From NCBI RefSeq assembly GCF_013761175.1, contig NZ_JACDUR010000007.1, forward strand, positions 186,001 through 250,000: a stretch of 64,000 nucleotides of DNA, given 5' to 3'. Origin of the DNA: Nonomuraea soli. GTDB lineage: Bacteria > Actinomycetota > Actinomycetes > Streptosporangiales > Streptosporangiaceae. How positions within the stretch are numbered: the first letter of the stretch is position 1; every line of letters starts with the position of its first letter. Positions 24,902 through 34,104 of this stretch are shown in pieces. The notes under the pieces were generated by a model. That model worked only from the letters and a program-made list of their open reading frames with translations. It had not been told where the DNA came from and searched no databases. The translations under genes and the position numbers were made by a program.

Positions 24902-26565
24902 CGGCCGCCGCCGTACTCCGGCGCATGCTCACCTGGTTGCGCCCGCATCGGTGGAAGGTTGCGGCCTCGCTGCTCATCGTGGTGCTCACCGTGCCCCTGG
25001 GAGTGGCCGGCCCGCTGCTGACCCGCATGGTCATCGACCAGGGTCTGCTGCGCGGAGACGCCGGGCTGCTGACGCTGCTGTGCGTGCTCATGGTCGTCCT
25101 CGGGGTCGTCGTCAGCGTCCTGGACGTCGGCAACGTGGCCCTCACCAACATCATCGGCCAGCGGGTGACGACCACCCTGCGTGCCGGCGTGTACGGCCGG
25201 GCCCAGGCGCAGGAGCTGGCCTTCTACACCGAGGAGAGCACCTCGGAGGTCCAGGCCAGGCTGGTCAGTGACATCGAGGGGATCGACCGGTTCGTCACCA
25301 GCACCGCGCAGCAGGCACTGGGATCGTTCACCGCGCTGGCCGCCTCGGGCATCGCGATGGTGGTGCTGAGCTGGCAGCTGGCCCTGCTCTCCTTCTCCCT
25401 GGCCTACGTGCTGGCCCTGCTCAACCACCGCTTCGCCAGGCGGCGCCAGGACCTGGCCAGGCAACGCCAGCGCCACCTCACCTCGCTCCTGCGGTTCGCC
25501 GCCGAGGACCTCAGCCTGGGCGGGATCATCCTGGGCCGCACGCTGCGCCGTTCCGGGCGGCAGCTCGAACGGTTCGTCGAGGTGTGCCGGCAGCTGAGCG
25601 AGATCACGGTCCGGCAGCGGGTCGTGGGCGCCACCGCCTATGTGATCATCGGTGCGTCGTTCGCCTGCGTGCCGCCGCTGGTGTTCTGGGCGGCGGGCAC
25701 GGCGGTCTCGGGTCTCAGCATCGGAACCGTGATCGTCATGGTGATCCTGCAGATGCAGTTGTCGCAGCCCATCCAGTCGCTGCTGCAGCTGTCGAGCAGC
25801 CTGCACGTCTCGCTGGCCAAGTTCGAGCGCGTCATCCAGTACCTCGACCTGCCGGAGCCGGTGCGCGACCACGCACGCCCGGCCGGCGGCGCCGGGGTCG
25901 GCGTGACCCTGCGCGGAGTCGGCCACCGGTACGGCGACGCCGGACGGGCCGTGCTCGGCGGCATCGATCTGGACCTGCCCGCGGGCTCGGTCACGGTCGT
26001 GCGCGGACGCACCGGATCGGGCAAGAGCACGCTGGGGCTGATCGTCGCCGGTCTCCTGCGCCCCACCTCCGGGACCGTCGAGGTCCACGGGGCGGGCGGG
26101 GCCGACCTGCGCGACGTGGCGACGATCGTGCCGCAGCACACCACCTTGTTCGACGCGTCCATCAGGGAGAACCTGCTGTTCGCCCGCGACGGCGTGACCG
26201 AGGACGACCTGCGCCGGGTGCTGGCCGCCGTCCGGCTCGACGACCTGGTGGCCACGCTGCCGCAGGGGCTCGACACCCCTGTCGGCGTGGAGGGGCACCA
26301 GCTCTCGGGCGGCGAGCGCCAGCGCCTGGCGGTGGCCAGGGCCCTGCTCGCCGACTGGCGGTTGCTCGTCGTCGACGAGGTGACCAGTGCCCTGGACGGC
26401 GTCACCTCCGACGAGGTGTACGACGCGCTCCGGTCGTACTGCCGCGGCAGGACCCTGGTGGTCATCGCGCACCGGCTGCCGCGCATCCGGCCGACGGATC
26501 AGGTGGTCCTGGTGGATTCCACGTTCCGTGTCGAGAACGCCCTGCCGGCTCCGACCGGTCGGTGA
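24898..26565 (+). CDS. ABC exporter, fused permease-ATPase
   Basis: This 555-aa half-transporter starts at ATG 24898, overlapping the YcaO stop. A transmembrane domain (about 15-290) has six helices and includes FYTEESTSEVQARLVSDIEG. The ATPase domain follows with Walker A GRTGSGKST (K376), signature LSGGERQRLAVARA, Walker B LLVVDEVTSALD and H-loop VVIAHR. No peptidase C39 domain is present, so it should export the finished peptide and perhaps confer self-resistance, not cleave the leader. Leader removal must rely on another protease. Confidence 0.92.
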   Translation: MTAAAVLRRMLTWLRPHRWKVAASLLIVVLTVPLGVAGPLLTRMVIDQGLLRGDAGLLTLLCVLMVVLGVVVSVLDVGNVALTNIIGQRVTTTLRAGVYGRAQAQELAFYTEESTSEVQARLVSDIEGIDRFVTSTAQQALGSFTALAASGIAMVVLSWQLALLSFSLAYVLALLNHRFARRRQDLARQRQRHLTSLLRFAAEDLSLGGIILGRTLRRSGRQLERFVEVCRQLSEITVRQRVVGATAYVIIGASFACVPPLVFWAAGTAVSGLSIGTVIVMVILQMQLSQPIQSLLQLSSSLHVSLAKFERVIQYLDLPEPVRDHARPAGGAGVGVTLRGVGHRYGDAGRAVLGGIDLDLPAGSVTVVRGRTGSGKSTLGLIVAGLLRPTSGTVEVHGAGGADLRDVATIVPQHTTLFDASIRENLLFARDGVTEDDLRRVLAAVRLDDLVATLPQGLDTPVGVEGHQLSGGERQRLAVARALLADWRLLVVDEVTSALDGVTSDEVYDALRSYCRGRTLVVIAHRLPRIRPTDQVVLVDSTFRVENALPAPTGR

Positions 26566-26579
26566 ACGAAGGAGACACC

Positions 26580-26939
26580 ATGTCCGCGAACAAGCAGACC
26601 GTCCGCCGCTACATCGACGGCTTCAACACCTCCGACCACGCCCAGATCCTGGCGTGCCTGACCGACGACATCGAGTGGACCGTGTTCGGCCACTTCCACA
26701 TCACCGGCAAGCAGGCCTACGACGCCAACATCGAGGGGCCCGACCCGGTCGGCGTGCCGCCCAAGGTGGTGATCACCCGCATGGTCGAGGAGGACGACGT
26801 CGTCATGGCGGAGATGACCCTCGAAGCGCTCCAGAAGGACGGCAGCGTGATGCGGGCGGCGATGGGCGAGGTGTTCGTCATGCGCGACGGGCTGATCTGC
26901 GAACGCCGCGCCTACGTCGTGCCGCTGGAAAGCTCCTGA
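26580..26939 (+). CDS. SnoaL/NTF2-like small protein
   Basis: This 119-aa protein has GAAGGAG upstream of ATG 26580. The opening NKQTVRRYIDGFNTSDHAQI, then LACLTDDIEWTVFGHFHITG, is typical of the SnoaL-like NTF2 fold, which includes ketosteroid isomerase-like enzymes and binding proteins. It is the last gene of the RiPP operon, 14 bases after the ABC exporter. A tailoring, binding or immunity role is possible; the sequence gives no catalytic clue. It ends three bases from the convergent antiporter gene. Confidence 0.82.
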   Translation: MSANKQTVRRYIDGFNTSDHAQILACLTDDIEWTVFGHFHITGKQAYDANIEGPDPVGVPPKVVITRMVEEDDVVMAEMTLEALQKDGSVMRAAMGEVFVMRDGLICERRAYVVPLESS

Positions 26940-26942
26940 GAC

Positions 26943-28232
26943 TCACTCCACGAGCTGCTGGTGGTGGATGTGCCGGATACGTTCCTCCGTCGTGACCTTG
27001 ATCCGCCGTGTCGCGAAGCGCAGGATCGGCGGCGCCATCAGCGAGGTGACGATCGCCACGACGATCACGATGGTGTAGATCTCGGTGGTGATCACGCCCA
27101 GGCGGAGCCCGACCATCGCGACGATCACCTCGATGACGCCGCGCGCGTTCATCCCGGCGCCGAGCGCCAGCGCCTCCCAGCCGCTCAGGCGGCTCAGCCG
27201 GGCGCCGATGTAGGCGCCGGCGAACTTGCCGACGATCGCCACCAGCAGCACCACGCCCGACGCGATCAGGACCTCGGGGTTGCCCAGCAGAGTGAGGTCC
27301 ATGCGTAGTCCTGCTGTGGCGAAGAACAGGGGAGCGAGCACGCAGAGCACGAAGGACTGCAGCGGCGCCAGCCAGTCGGAGTTCACGTGGCCCGACCGGC
27401 CGATCAGGATGCCGCACAGGAACGCGCCGAGGATCGCCTCCAGGCCGAGCGCGTGGGTGGCGGCCGCCGAGAGCAGCACCATCACGACGGCGGTGGCGAG
27501 GCTCGGACCCGGTTCCGGCGAGCGGGACGCGAGCCGCATCACCCAGCGCACCAGGGGACGGCCGATCCAGATCGAGAAGGGCACGAGCGCCACGAGGGAG
27601 ATGAGCGAGAGGGTGATCTGGCCGACCCTGAGCCCGGTGGTCGCCATCGCCGAGACGACCGACAGCATGAACCAGCCGAACGCGTCGTCGACCATGCCGG
27701 CGGTCAGGCACAGCTGCCCGACGTCGCGGTGCAGCAGCTTCATGTCGAGGAGCGTCTTGGCGATCACCGGGATCGCGCTGACGCAGGTGGCCACGCCCAG
27801 GAAGAGGGCGAACACCGTGTAATCGGTGCCCTCGGCGAGCAGCGAGCGCGGCAGCAGGAAACCCGTCGCGATGCCCAGCGCGAGCGGGATCACCAGCCCG
27901 GCGATGGAGACCTTCGCGGCGGTGGAGCCGCGCCGTCGCACCATGCCGAAGTCGAGCTGGATCCCCGTGATGGCCACCAGGAGGAGCACGCCGATCTGGG
28001 CGACGGCGTCCAGCAGGTGGAACTGGGCGGGCTGCTCGGGAAGCAGCCAGGCCGAGAAGTCCGGCGCGACCTGCGCCAGGAGCGAGGGGCCCAGCAGCAC
28101 ACCCACGGCCAGCTCGCCGACGATGGCGGGTCCGCGCATCCAGACGGCCAGGCGGCCCAGGAGCATGGCCAGCAGGAGCAGCACCCCGACCTGCAGGATG
28201 AAAACCAGCAGCTCATGGGTGCCCAGCGGCAT
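26943..28232 (-). CDS. CPA2-type cation/proton antiporter
   Basis: This 429-aa membrane protein starts at ATG 28232 (MPLGTHELLVFILQ); the longer in-frame start crosses the palindrome at 28281-28310 and is unlikely. It has about 12 helices, with AIVGELAVGVLLGPSLLAQ, GVATCVSAIPVIAKTL, AGMVDDAFGWFMLS (the paired acidic site lies here) and ILGAFLCGILIGRSG, all typical of the KefB/CPA2 antiporters. No TrkA-N domain. In biosynthetic clusters such antiporters are usually annotated as transporters or self-resistance. It shares the regulatory palindrome with the PKS operon at 28363. Confidence 0.88.
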   Translation of the reverse strand: MPLGTHELLVFILQVGVLLLLAMLLGRLAVWMRGPAIVGELAVGVLLGPSLLAQVAPDFSAWLLPEQPAQFHLLDAVAQIGVLLLVAITGIQLDFGMVRRRGSTAAKVSIAGLVIPLALGIATGFLLPRSLLAEGTDYTVFALFLGVATCVSAIPVIAKTLLDMKLLHRDVGQLCLTAGMVDDAFGWFMLSVVSAMATTGLRVGQITLSLISLVALVPFSIWIGRPLVRWVMRLASRSPEPGPSLATAVVMVLLSAAATHALGLEAILGAFLCGILIGRSGHVNSDWLAPLQSFVLCVLAPLFFATAGLRMDLTLLGNPEVLIASGVVLLVAIVGKFAGAYIGARLSRLSGWEALALGAGMNARGVIEVIVAMVGLRLGVITTEIYTIVIVVAIVTSLMAPPILRFATRRIKVTTEERIRHIHHQQLVE

Positions 28233-28362
28233 GACGGGTCCTAGTGCGAGCACAACGAAATCTACGCCGATCGGCTCGTCGATCGTCTGCTCAATATTGA
28301 GCGGACGATCCGGCCGCCATGCGCGAGATTCGCACCCAGAGCCGCAACCGAGGGGAAGGGTC
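28233..28362. promoter_or_regulatory. Divergent promoter with a 30-bp near-perfect palindrome
   Basis: Positions 28281-28310 form a palindrome with 28 of 30 positions symmetric. Its centre is GCTCAATATTGAGC (14 bp, perfect), flanked by GATCGTC and GACGATC. Within it, CTGCTCA-ATAT-TGAGCGG (28287-28304) matches the inverted repeat at 34138-34155 upstream of the megasynthase. It sits between the antiporter and the PKS accessory operon. It is a strong candidate operator for a dimeric regulator; no such regulator gene is visible in this cluster half. Confidence 0.7.
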
Positions 28363-29244
28363 ATGACACACGAGGACGTCTGGGCAACGCCGCTGTCGGC
28401 TCAGCACCAGACCACCCTGTCGCCTGACAAGCTGCTGCACTCCGGCAACGCCGGGCTGATCATCCACCGGGTCGGCATGCTCGAGTACGACATGGCCCGC
28501 GAGGGCCGCGACTTCAGCGTCGACCTCCTGAGCTACATGAACCGCGCCCAGGCGGGTGTCGCCACCACCTTCTGCTACGAGGAGGTCTTCGGCGTGCGCG
28601 ACCGGCTGCACTGGTTCGTGCACATGAAGTCGCCGGAGAAGTACAGCAGGCTGCTGGAGATGGTCGACCACGACGAGGCCTTCAAGGACATCTCGCTCAA
28701 GAACCGCCTGCCGAAGAAGGGCGGCGGCAACTGGGAGAAGATGTTCGTCTACGGCAGCCTGCGCGAGACCATCATGTGCCCGCAGCACGGTTTCGCCGAC
28801 CACGCCGAGGACGACCCGGCGCTGTTCGTGCCGCCGGCGATGTTCCAGACCACCCAGCCCAAGAACTCCCAGCTCAACTCGGCGAACGCGGGCGCGATCA
28901 TCCTGCGCACCGGCGACGTCAAGTACGAGTTCCGCGAGGAGGGCCGCCAGTTCCTGCACGACTGGTCCAGCTATCTCAACGACGCGCTGCCCGGTCAGGC
29001 CACCGCCTACATCTACGAGCAGACCTGGGGCCAGCAGGACCGCATCCACTGCCTCATCCACCTGCGCAAGCTGGAGGACTACCGGCTCGTGCAGGAGATC
29101 GACCGCAGCGAGGGCATGCACAAGCAGGTCTACGACGCCGAGCGGGTGCCGGAGGCCAAGGGCGGCGGAGGCTGGGACCGGTTGTTCGTCCCCACCTCGA
29201 TCAACGACGTCCTGATGGTGCCGCATCTGACGGAGGGTTCCTGA
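28363..29244 (+). CDS. Internally duplicated small alpha/beta protein of unknown function
   Basis: This 293-aa protein is preceded by GGGGAAGGG at its ATG. Its two halves are homologous. SGNAGLIIHRVGMLEYDM aligns with SANAGAIILRTGDVKYEF; FCYEEVFGVRDRLHWFVHMK aligns with YIYEQTWGQQDRIHCLIHLR. Spacing in both halves is conserved. The pattern of alternating strands and helices resembles a fused pair of dimeric alpha/beta-barrel (ABM-like) units. I do not recognise a characterised member. It is the first gene of the PKS accessory operon, four bases before the HMG-CoA-synthase-like gene, so a role tied to PKS intermediates or resistance is inferred. Confidence 0.8.
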   Translation: MTHEDVWATPLSAQHQTTLSPDKLLHSGNAGLIIHRVGMLEYDMAREGRDFSVDLLSYMNRAQAGVATTFCYEEVFGVRDRLHWFVHMKSPEKYSRLLEMVDHDEAFKDISLKNRLPKKGGGNWEKMFVYGSLRETIMCPQHGFADHAEDDPALFVPPAMFQTTQPKNSQLNSANAGAIILRTGDVKYEFREEGRQFLHDWSSYLNDALPGQATAYIYEQTWGQQDRIHCLIHLRKLEDYRLVQEIDRSEGMHKQVYDAERVPEAKGGGGWDRLFVPTSINDVLMVPHLTEGS

Positions 29245-29247
29245 GCC

Positions 29248-30471
29248 ATGGCTCTGGGGATCGAGTCGATCAACGCCTACGTCGGCCGGGCGTTCATCGG
29301 GGTGCGCGAGCTGTTCGAGGCGCGCGGCCTCGACATGAAGCGCTTCGCGAACCTCATGATGGAGCAGAGGTCGGTCAACCTGCCGTGTGAGGACCCGGTC
29401 ACCAACGCCGTGAACGCGGCCAAGCCGATCGTGGAGTCGCTGAGCCCCGCAGAGCGGCGGCGCATCGAGCTGCTCGTCGTCGGCACCGAGTCGGGGCTCG
29501 ACTTCGGCAAGCCGATCAGCACCTACGTCCACCACTACCTCGGCCTGGACCCGGCCTGCCGATCGTTCGAGGTCAAGCACGCCTGCTACGGCGGCACCGC
29601 GGCCCTGCAGAGCGCGGTGGGAGTGGTGGGCGCGAGCCCCGTCCCCGGCGTCAAGGCGCTGGTGATCGCGACGGACGCCGCCAGCTCCACGGCCAGGGCC
29701 ACCTACTGGGAGCCGTCGGAAGGAGCCGGAGCCGTCGCCATGCTCGTCGGCGACGACGCCGAGGTGCTGCGGCTCGACCAGGGGGCCAGCGGCTACCACA
29801 CCTTCGAGGTCATGGACACGCTGCGCCCGCGCCACGACGAGGACGCCGTGGACCCCGACCTGTCGCTGCTGGCGTACATGCGGTGCATCGAGGAGAGCTT
29901 CGGCGCCTACAAGGAGCGGGTGGCCGGTGCCGACATCGTGGAGACCTTCGACTACCTGGCGCTGCACACGCCGTTCGCCGGCATGGTCAAGGGCGCCCAC
30001 CGCACGTTGCTGCGCAAGCAGAAGGGGCTGGCGCCGGCCGCCATCGAGGCCGACTTCACGGCCAGGGTGGCGCCGTCGCTGGCCTACCCGGTGCGGGTGG
30101 GCAACACCTATTCCGCCGCCCTCTACATGGCGTTGTGCTCGCTGCTCGAACAGGGCGACTTCCCGGCGCCGAGGCGGGTGGGCCTGTTCTCCTACGGCTC
30201 CGGGTGCGCCTCGGAGTTCTTCAGCGGTGTGATCCCGCCGGGCGCCCGGCCGGTGACCAAGGTCGCCCAGGCGCTCGACGAGCGGAGCAAGCTCACCGTC
30301 GAGGAGCTCGACGAGGTCGGCGAGCTCAGCGCGGACCGCGGCTTCGGCACGCGGAACGCGGTGTTCGAGACCAAGCCCTACGGCGGGCTCTTCGAGGCGG
30401 GGTTCGAGGACCGGGGCCTGCTGGTCCTGGACCGGATCGCGGACTTCCACCGCGAATACAGATGGAGCTGA
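29248..30471 (+). CDS. HMG-CoA-synthase-like enzyme for polyketide beta-branching
   Basis: This 407-aa protein has a thiolase-fold HMGS layout with catalytic C113 in VKHACYGGTAAL, H240 in ALHTPFAGMVKG, an early acidic residue in VVGTESGLDFGKP, and PVRVGNTYSAALYMAL late. Such enzymes condense an acetyl-type donor on an ACP with the beta-keto group of a PKS intermediate. It is followed three bases later by ECH1 and then AT-ER, the common trans-AT accessory order. The donor ACP and decarboxylating KS needed for a full cassette are not in the window. Confidence 0.92.
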   Translation: MALGIESINAYVGRAFIGVRELFEARGLDMKRFANLMMEQRSVNLPCEDPVTNAVNAAKPIVESLSPAERRRIELLVVGTESGLDFGKPISTYVHHYLGLDPACRSFEVKHACYGGTAALQSAVGVVGASPVPGVKALVIATDAASSTARATYWEPSEGAGAVAMLVGDDAEVLRLDQGASGYHTFEVMDTLRPRHDEDAVDPDLSLLAYMRCIEESFGAYKERVAGADIVETFDYLALHTPFAGMVKGAHRTLLRKQKGLAPAAIEADFTARVAPSLAYPVRVGNTYSAALYMALCSLLEQGDFPAPRRVGLFSYGSGCASEFFSGVIPPGARPVTKVAQALDERSKLTVEELDEVGELSADRGFGTRNAVFETKPYGGLFEAGFEDRGLLVLDRIADFHREYRWS

Positions 30472-30473
30472 CG

Positions 30474-31184
30474 ATGGCCACCACCGTGCGGTTCACGATC
30501 GGCACCACCATCGACGGCGCGGCGATCAAGGAGATGCACGCCGCCCTGGACGAGGCGGAGAACTCACCGGAGTGCCGCATCTTCGTCCTCCAGGGCGGCG
30601 ACGGCGTGTTCTGCACCGGGATGGACCTCGAACAGGCCGCCACGGGCGACGCCAAGGACGGCGGCGCGGACTTCTTCGGCCTGCTCAAGCGCTTCACCAC
30701 GACGCCGCGCGCGGTCGTCGCGCAGGTCGACGGCCGGGTCGCGGGCGGCGGAGTGGGCCTGGCCGCCGCGAGCGACTTCGTCTACGCCAGCGAGCGCAGC
30801 ACCTTCAGCCTGCCCGAGGCGCTGTGGGGGCTGCTGCCCTGCTGCGTGCTGCCCTTCCTCATCCGGCGGGCCGGCTTCCAGAAGGCCTACACGATGACGT
30901 TCAGCACCCAGCCCGTCAGCGCGGCCGAGGCCGAGCGGTTCCAGCTCGTCGACGAGGTGACGGCGGACCCCGGGGCGGTCATCAAACGCCTGGCCTACCG
31001 CCTGACCAAGCTCGACGAGTCGGTCATCGGCGACATGAAGCGTTACTTCCGCGACCTGTGGATCATCTCCGACGCCGTGGAGGAGAAGGCGGTCGGCGAG
31101 TTCGGCAGGCTGATGTCCACGCCCGAGGTCCGGCAGCGCCTGTCCGACTACGCAACGGAGAAGCGGTTCCCCTGGGAACGCTAG
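30474..31184 (+). CDS. Enoyl-CoA hydratase-like dehydratase ECH1 (PksH type)
   Basis: This 236-aa crotonase starts at ATG 30474 with GGAG upstream. Oxyanion-hole motifs are VFCTGMDLEQA and VDGRVAGGGVGLAAASDFV. ASERSTFSLPEALWGLLPCC and VLPFLIRRAGFQKAYTMT match PksH-type proteins, as does the end RFPWER. ECH1 dehydrates the HMG-like intermediate formed by the enzyme at 29248. The partner decarboxylase (ECH2) is found as a domain inside the second megasynthase at about 51017-51760. Confidence 0.88.
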   Translation: MATTVRFTIGTTIDGAAIKEMHAALDEAENSPECRIFVLQGGDGVFCTGMDLEQAATGDAKDGGADFFGLLKRFTTTPRAVVAQVDGRVAGGGVGLAAASDFVYASERSTFSLPEALWGLLPCCVLPFLIRRAGFQKAYTMTFSTQPVSAAEAERFQLVDEVTADPGAVIKRLAYRLTKLDESVIGDMKRYFRDLWIISDAVEEKAVGEFGRLMSTPEVRQRLSDYATEKRFPWER

Positions 31185-31199
31185 GAAGGAAAGCGCCCG

Positions 31200-33374
31200 A
31201 TGGCAGTCGTGTGGGTCTTCCCCGGCCAAGGTTCCCAGCGCAGAGGAATGGGCGACGGCGTTTTGGAACGCCATCCCGACCTGTGCGCGAAGGCGGACGA
31301 GATCCTCGGGTACTCGGTCGCCGAGTTGTGCCGGGATCCCGTACGGCTGCGCGACACGCGCTTCAGCCAGCCCGCGCTCTACACCGTCAACGCGCTCAGC
31401 TACCTGTCGCAGGACGGCAGGCCCGACTACCTGGCCGGGCACAGCCTGGGCGAGTACACGGCGCTGTTCGCGGCCGGCTGCTTCGACTTCGAGACCGGCC
31501 TGAGGCTGGTCGCGCGGCGCGGCGAGCTGATGAGCCAGGCCAAGGGCGGCGCGATGACGGCGGTGCTCGGCGTTCCCGTGGAACGCCTGGAGGCGCTGCT
31601 GCACGGGACCGACGTGGAGATCGCCAACTACAACTCGCCCCAGCAGGTCGTGCTCGCCGGCCTCCAGGACGACATCGCCTCGGTGACCGAGGCGATCGAG
31701 GCCGACGGCGGCAAGTGTGTCCCGCTCGCCGTCAGCGTCGCCGCCCACTCGCGTCACATGCGGGAGGCCGCCGACGCGTTCGCGCAGGAGCTGAAGGCCG
31801 TCGACCTCGCCGAGCCGCGTGTGCCCGTGCTCTCCAACGTCACGGGGCGCCCGCACGACGCCGGCGACATGGCCGAGCTGCTGCGCAAGCAGATCCACAG
31901 CCCGGTGCGCTGGCTGGACGGCATGCGGTACCTCATGGCGCAGGGCGTGGACGAGCTGGTGGAGCTCGGCCCCGGCACCGTGCTCTCCAAACTCTGGGAC
32001 GTCACGAAGCAGGAGACGCCGAGCACTCCTGACTCCAGCCTCGGTTCTCGCACGTTCCGCGAGGACTACGGCGTGCGTCACGCCTACCTGGCCGGATCCA
32101 TGTTCAAGGGCATCGCCTCGGCCGACCTGGTGATCAGGATGGGCAAGGCCGGTTTGATGGGCTTCTTCGGCGCGGGCGGCCTGACCCTGGACGAGATCGA
32201 GGCGGCGATTCACACGATCAAGCAGGAGGTCGGGACACGCTTCGGCATGAACCTGCTGTACGGCTTCGACGAGGACGGCCTCGAACGCGACACCGTGGAG
32301 CTGTATCTGCGCCACGACGTGCGCTACGTCGAGGCGGCCGCCTACCCGCACATCACGGCGCCGCTCGTGCGTTACCGCTTCGCCGGCGCCCACCGGGACG
32401 AGTCCGGCCGTCCGGTCGCCGTCCGGCGTGTGCTGGCCAAGGTGTCGCGCCCCGAGGTCGCGGGCGCCTTCATGCGACCGGCGCCCGAGGCGATCCTGCG
32501 CCGCCTGACCGGGGAGGGCGCGCTGAGCCCCGCCGAGGCCGAGGTGGCGGCCGAGCTGCCGATCAGCGAGGACATCTGCGTGGAGGCCGACTCGGCCGGC
32601 CATACCGACGCCCGCTCGCCGTACGCGCTGGTGCCGGCGATGGTGAAGCTGCGCGACGAGGAGATGGCCCGCCATCGTTACGCCAGGCCCGTCAGGGTCG
32701 GCGCCTCGGGCGGTCTCGGCTCGCCGGAGGCGGTCGCGGCGGCGTTCGTGCTCGGGGCCGAGTTCGTCGTCACCGGTTCGATCAACCAGTGCTCGCCGGA
32801 GGCCGGGACGTCGTCCGAGGTCAAGCGGATGCTGGCCGACCTGGACGTGCAGGACACCGCCTACGCGCCCGCGGGCGACATGTTCGAGATGGGCGCGAGG
32901 GTGCAGGTCGCCAGGAAGGGCACCCTGTTCCCGGCCCGCGCCAACAAGCTGTACGAGCTCTACCGGCGGCACGGCTCGCTGGAGGAGATCGACGACAGGA
33001 CCAGGCAGACGATCCAGGACAAGTACTTCCGCAGGTCCTTCGACGAGGTCTGGGCGGAGACCGAGGCCTACCTGGCCGAGCGCAAGCCCGACGAGCTGGC
33101 CCGGGCCGCGCGCGACCCCAAGCACCGGATGGCCCTGATCTTCCGCTGGTACTTCGTGCACTCCATCAGGCTCGCGCTGGAGGGAGCTGAGGACCGGCGC
33201 GTGGACTACCAGGTGCACTGCGGGCCCGCGATGGGGTCGTTCAACCGGTTCGTCGCGGGCACAGAGCTGGCCGACTGGCGCAACCGGCACGTCGACCTGA
33301 TCGCCGAGCGGCTCATGGGCGGGGCCGCCGAGTTGCTGGAGGCCAGGCTGCGCGAGCTCAGAGGCGCAGCTTAG
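31200..33374 (+). CDS. trans-acting acyltransferase fused to PfaD-type enoylreductase (PksE-like)
   Basis: This 724-aa bifunctional protein starts at ATG 31200 with GGAAGGA upstream. Residues 1-265 are an acyltransferase with VFPGQGSQRRGMG, nucleophile S82 in GHSLGEYTAL and H183 in AAHSRHM. Residues 280-724 are an FMN-dependent, nitronate-monooxygenase-like ER with GFFGAGGLTLDEIEAAI and FVVTGSINQCSPEAGTS. This pair is a hallmark of trans-AT PKS. It is the only AT in the window and presumably loads malonyl units on all modules and/or edits ACPs. Its 3' end overlaps the convergent thioesterase gene by 17 bases. Confidence 0.93.
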   Translation: MAVVWVFPGQGSQRRGMGDGVLERHPDLCAKADEILGYSVAELCRDPVRLRDTRFSQPALYTVNALSYLSQDGRPDYLAGHSLGEYTALFAAGCFDFETGLRLVARRGELMSQAKGGAMTAVLGVPVERLEALLHGTDVEIANYNSPQQVVLAGLQDDIASVTEAIEADGGKCVPLAVSVAAHSRHMREAADAFAQELKAVDLAEPRVPVLSNVTGRPHDAGDMAELLRKQIHSPVRWLDGMRYLMAQGVDELVELGPGTVLSKLWDVTKQETPSTPDSSLGSRTFREDYGVRHAYLAGSMFKGIASADLVIRMGKAGLMGFFGAGGLTLDEIEAAIHTIKQEVGTRFGMNLLYGFDEDGLERDTVELYLRHDVRYVEAAAYPHITAPLVRYRFAGAHRDESGRPVAVRRVLAKVSRPEVAGAFMRPAPEAILRRLTGEGALSPAEAEVAAELPISEDICVEADSAGHTDARSPYALVPAMVKLRDEEMARHRYARPVRVGASGGLGSPEAVAAAFVLGAEFVVTGSINQCSPEAGTSSEVKRMLADLDVQDTAYAPAGDMFEMGARVQVARKGTLFPARANKLYELYRRHGSLEEIDDRTRQTIQDKYFRRSFDEVWAETEAYLAERKPDELARAARDPKHRMALIFRWYFVHSIRLALEGAEDRRVDYQVHCGPAMGSFNRFVAGTELADWRNRHVDLIAERLMGGAAELLEARLRELRGAA

Positions 33375-34104
33375 CCAGGTCCTCGCGGACGGCCTCCAGG
33401 ACCTCGGTCCGCGGACCCTTGAGGTAGAAGTGGTCGCCCTCGAACAGCCGCAGCATGAACGGCCCCCGGGTGGCGTCCGCCCACGCGGCGATCTCGTCCT
33501 GGTCCACCTCGGGGTCGGTGTCGCCCAGGAAGGCCGACACCGGGCACGAAAGCTCGGAGCCGGGCAGCGGCGTGTACGACTCGTTCAGCTCGAAGTCGGC
33601 CCGCAGGGTCGGCAGGAACACCTCGAGCAGGCTGCGCTGGTCCATCACCTCGGCGGGCGTGCCGTTCAGCGTCGCGAGCTCGTCCAGCAGCTCGTCCTCG
33701 GACAGGTCGCTGAAGCGCCGCCGCCTGGTGGGCAGGTGCGGCGCCCGCCGCCCGGAGGCGAACAGCGCGGCCGGGCCTCCTTGGGGGCTGTCGGCGAACC
33801 TGCGCGCCATCTCGTAGGCCACGGCGGCGCCCATGCTGTGCCCGAACAGGGCGAAGGGGCGGTCGGCATGGGGCGAGAGCGCGCGGAACAACGGCTCGAC
33901 GAGCTGTTCCATCCGGTTGAAGGGCATCTCGCGCAGGCGCCCTTCCCGCCCCGGCAGCACGACGGGACACACGTCGACCGTCGGTGACAGGTGCGCGTCC
34001 CACTTGCGGAACAGGGCCGATCCGCCTCCCGCGTGCGCGAAGCAGAACAGCCTTACCTCTGCGTCCTTCCGGGGTTCTCCTCCGGAGATCCAGGCGTCTG
34101 ACAT
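33358..34104 (-). CDS. Type II thioesterase
   Basis: This 248-aa alpha/beta hydrolase starts at ATG 34104. It has FCFAHAGGGSALFRKW at the N-terminus, nucleophile S90 in LFGHSMGAAVAYEMA, an Asp in FLGDTDPEVD and a His in FEGDHFYLKG. Such editing thioesterases free stalled or mis-primed carriers of NRPS/PKS lines. It is divergent from the first megasynthase across a 96-bp spacer carrying the shared inverted repeat, so it is probably co-regulated. Confidence 0.94.
   Translation of the reverse strand: MSDAWISGGEPRKDAEVRLFCFAHAGGGSALFRKWDAHLSPTVDVCPVVLPGREGRLREMPFNRMEQLVEPLFRALSPHADRPFALFGHSMGAAVAYEMARRFADSPQGGPAALFASGRRAPHLPTRRRRFSDLSEDELLDELATLNGTPAEVMDQRSLLEVFLPTLRADFELNESYTPLPGSELSCPVSAFLGDTDPEVDQDEIAAWADATRGPFMLRLFEGDHFYLKGPRTEVLEAVREDLAKLRL

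Noticed and set aside
28233..28364. Longer antiporter start at 28364
   Set aside because: It would place the first 44 codons through the palindrome and divergent promoter. ATG 28232 has an AGGA site and starts directly before the first helix.
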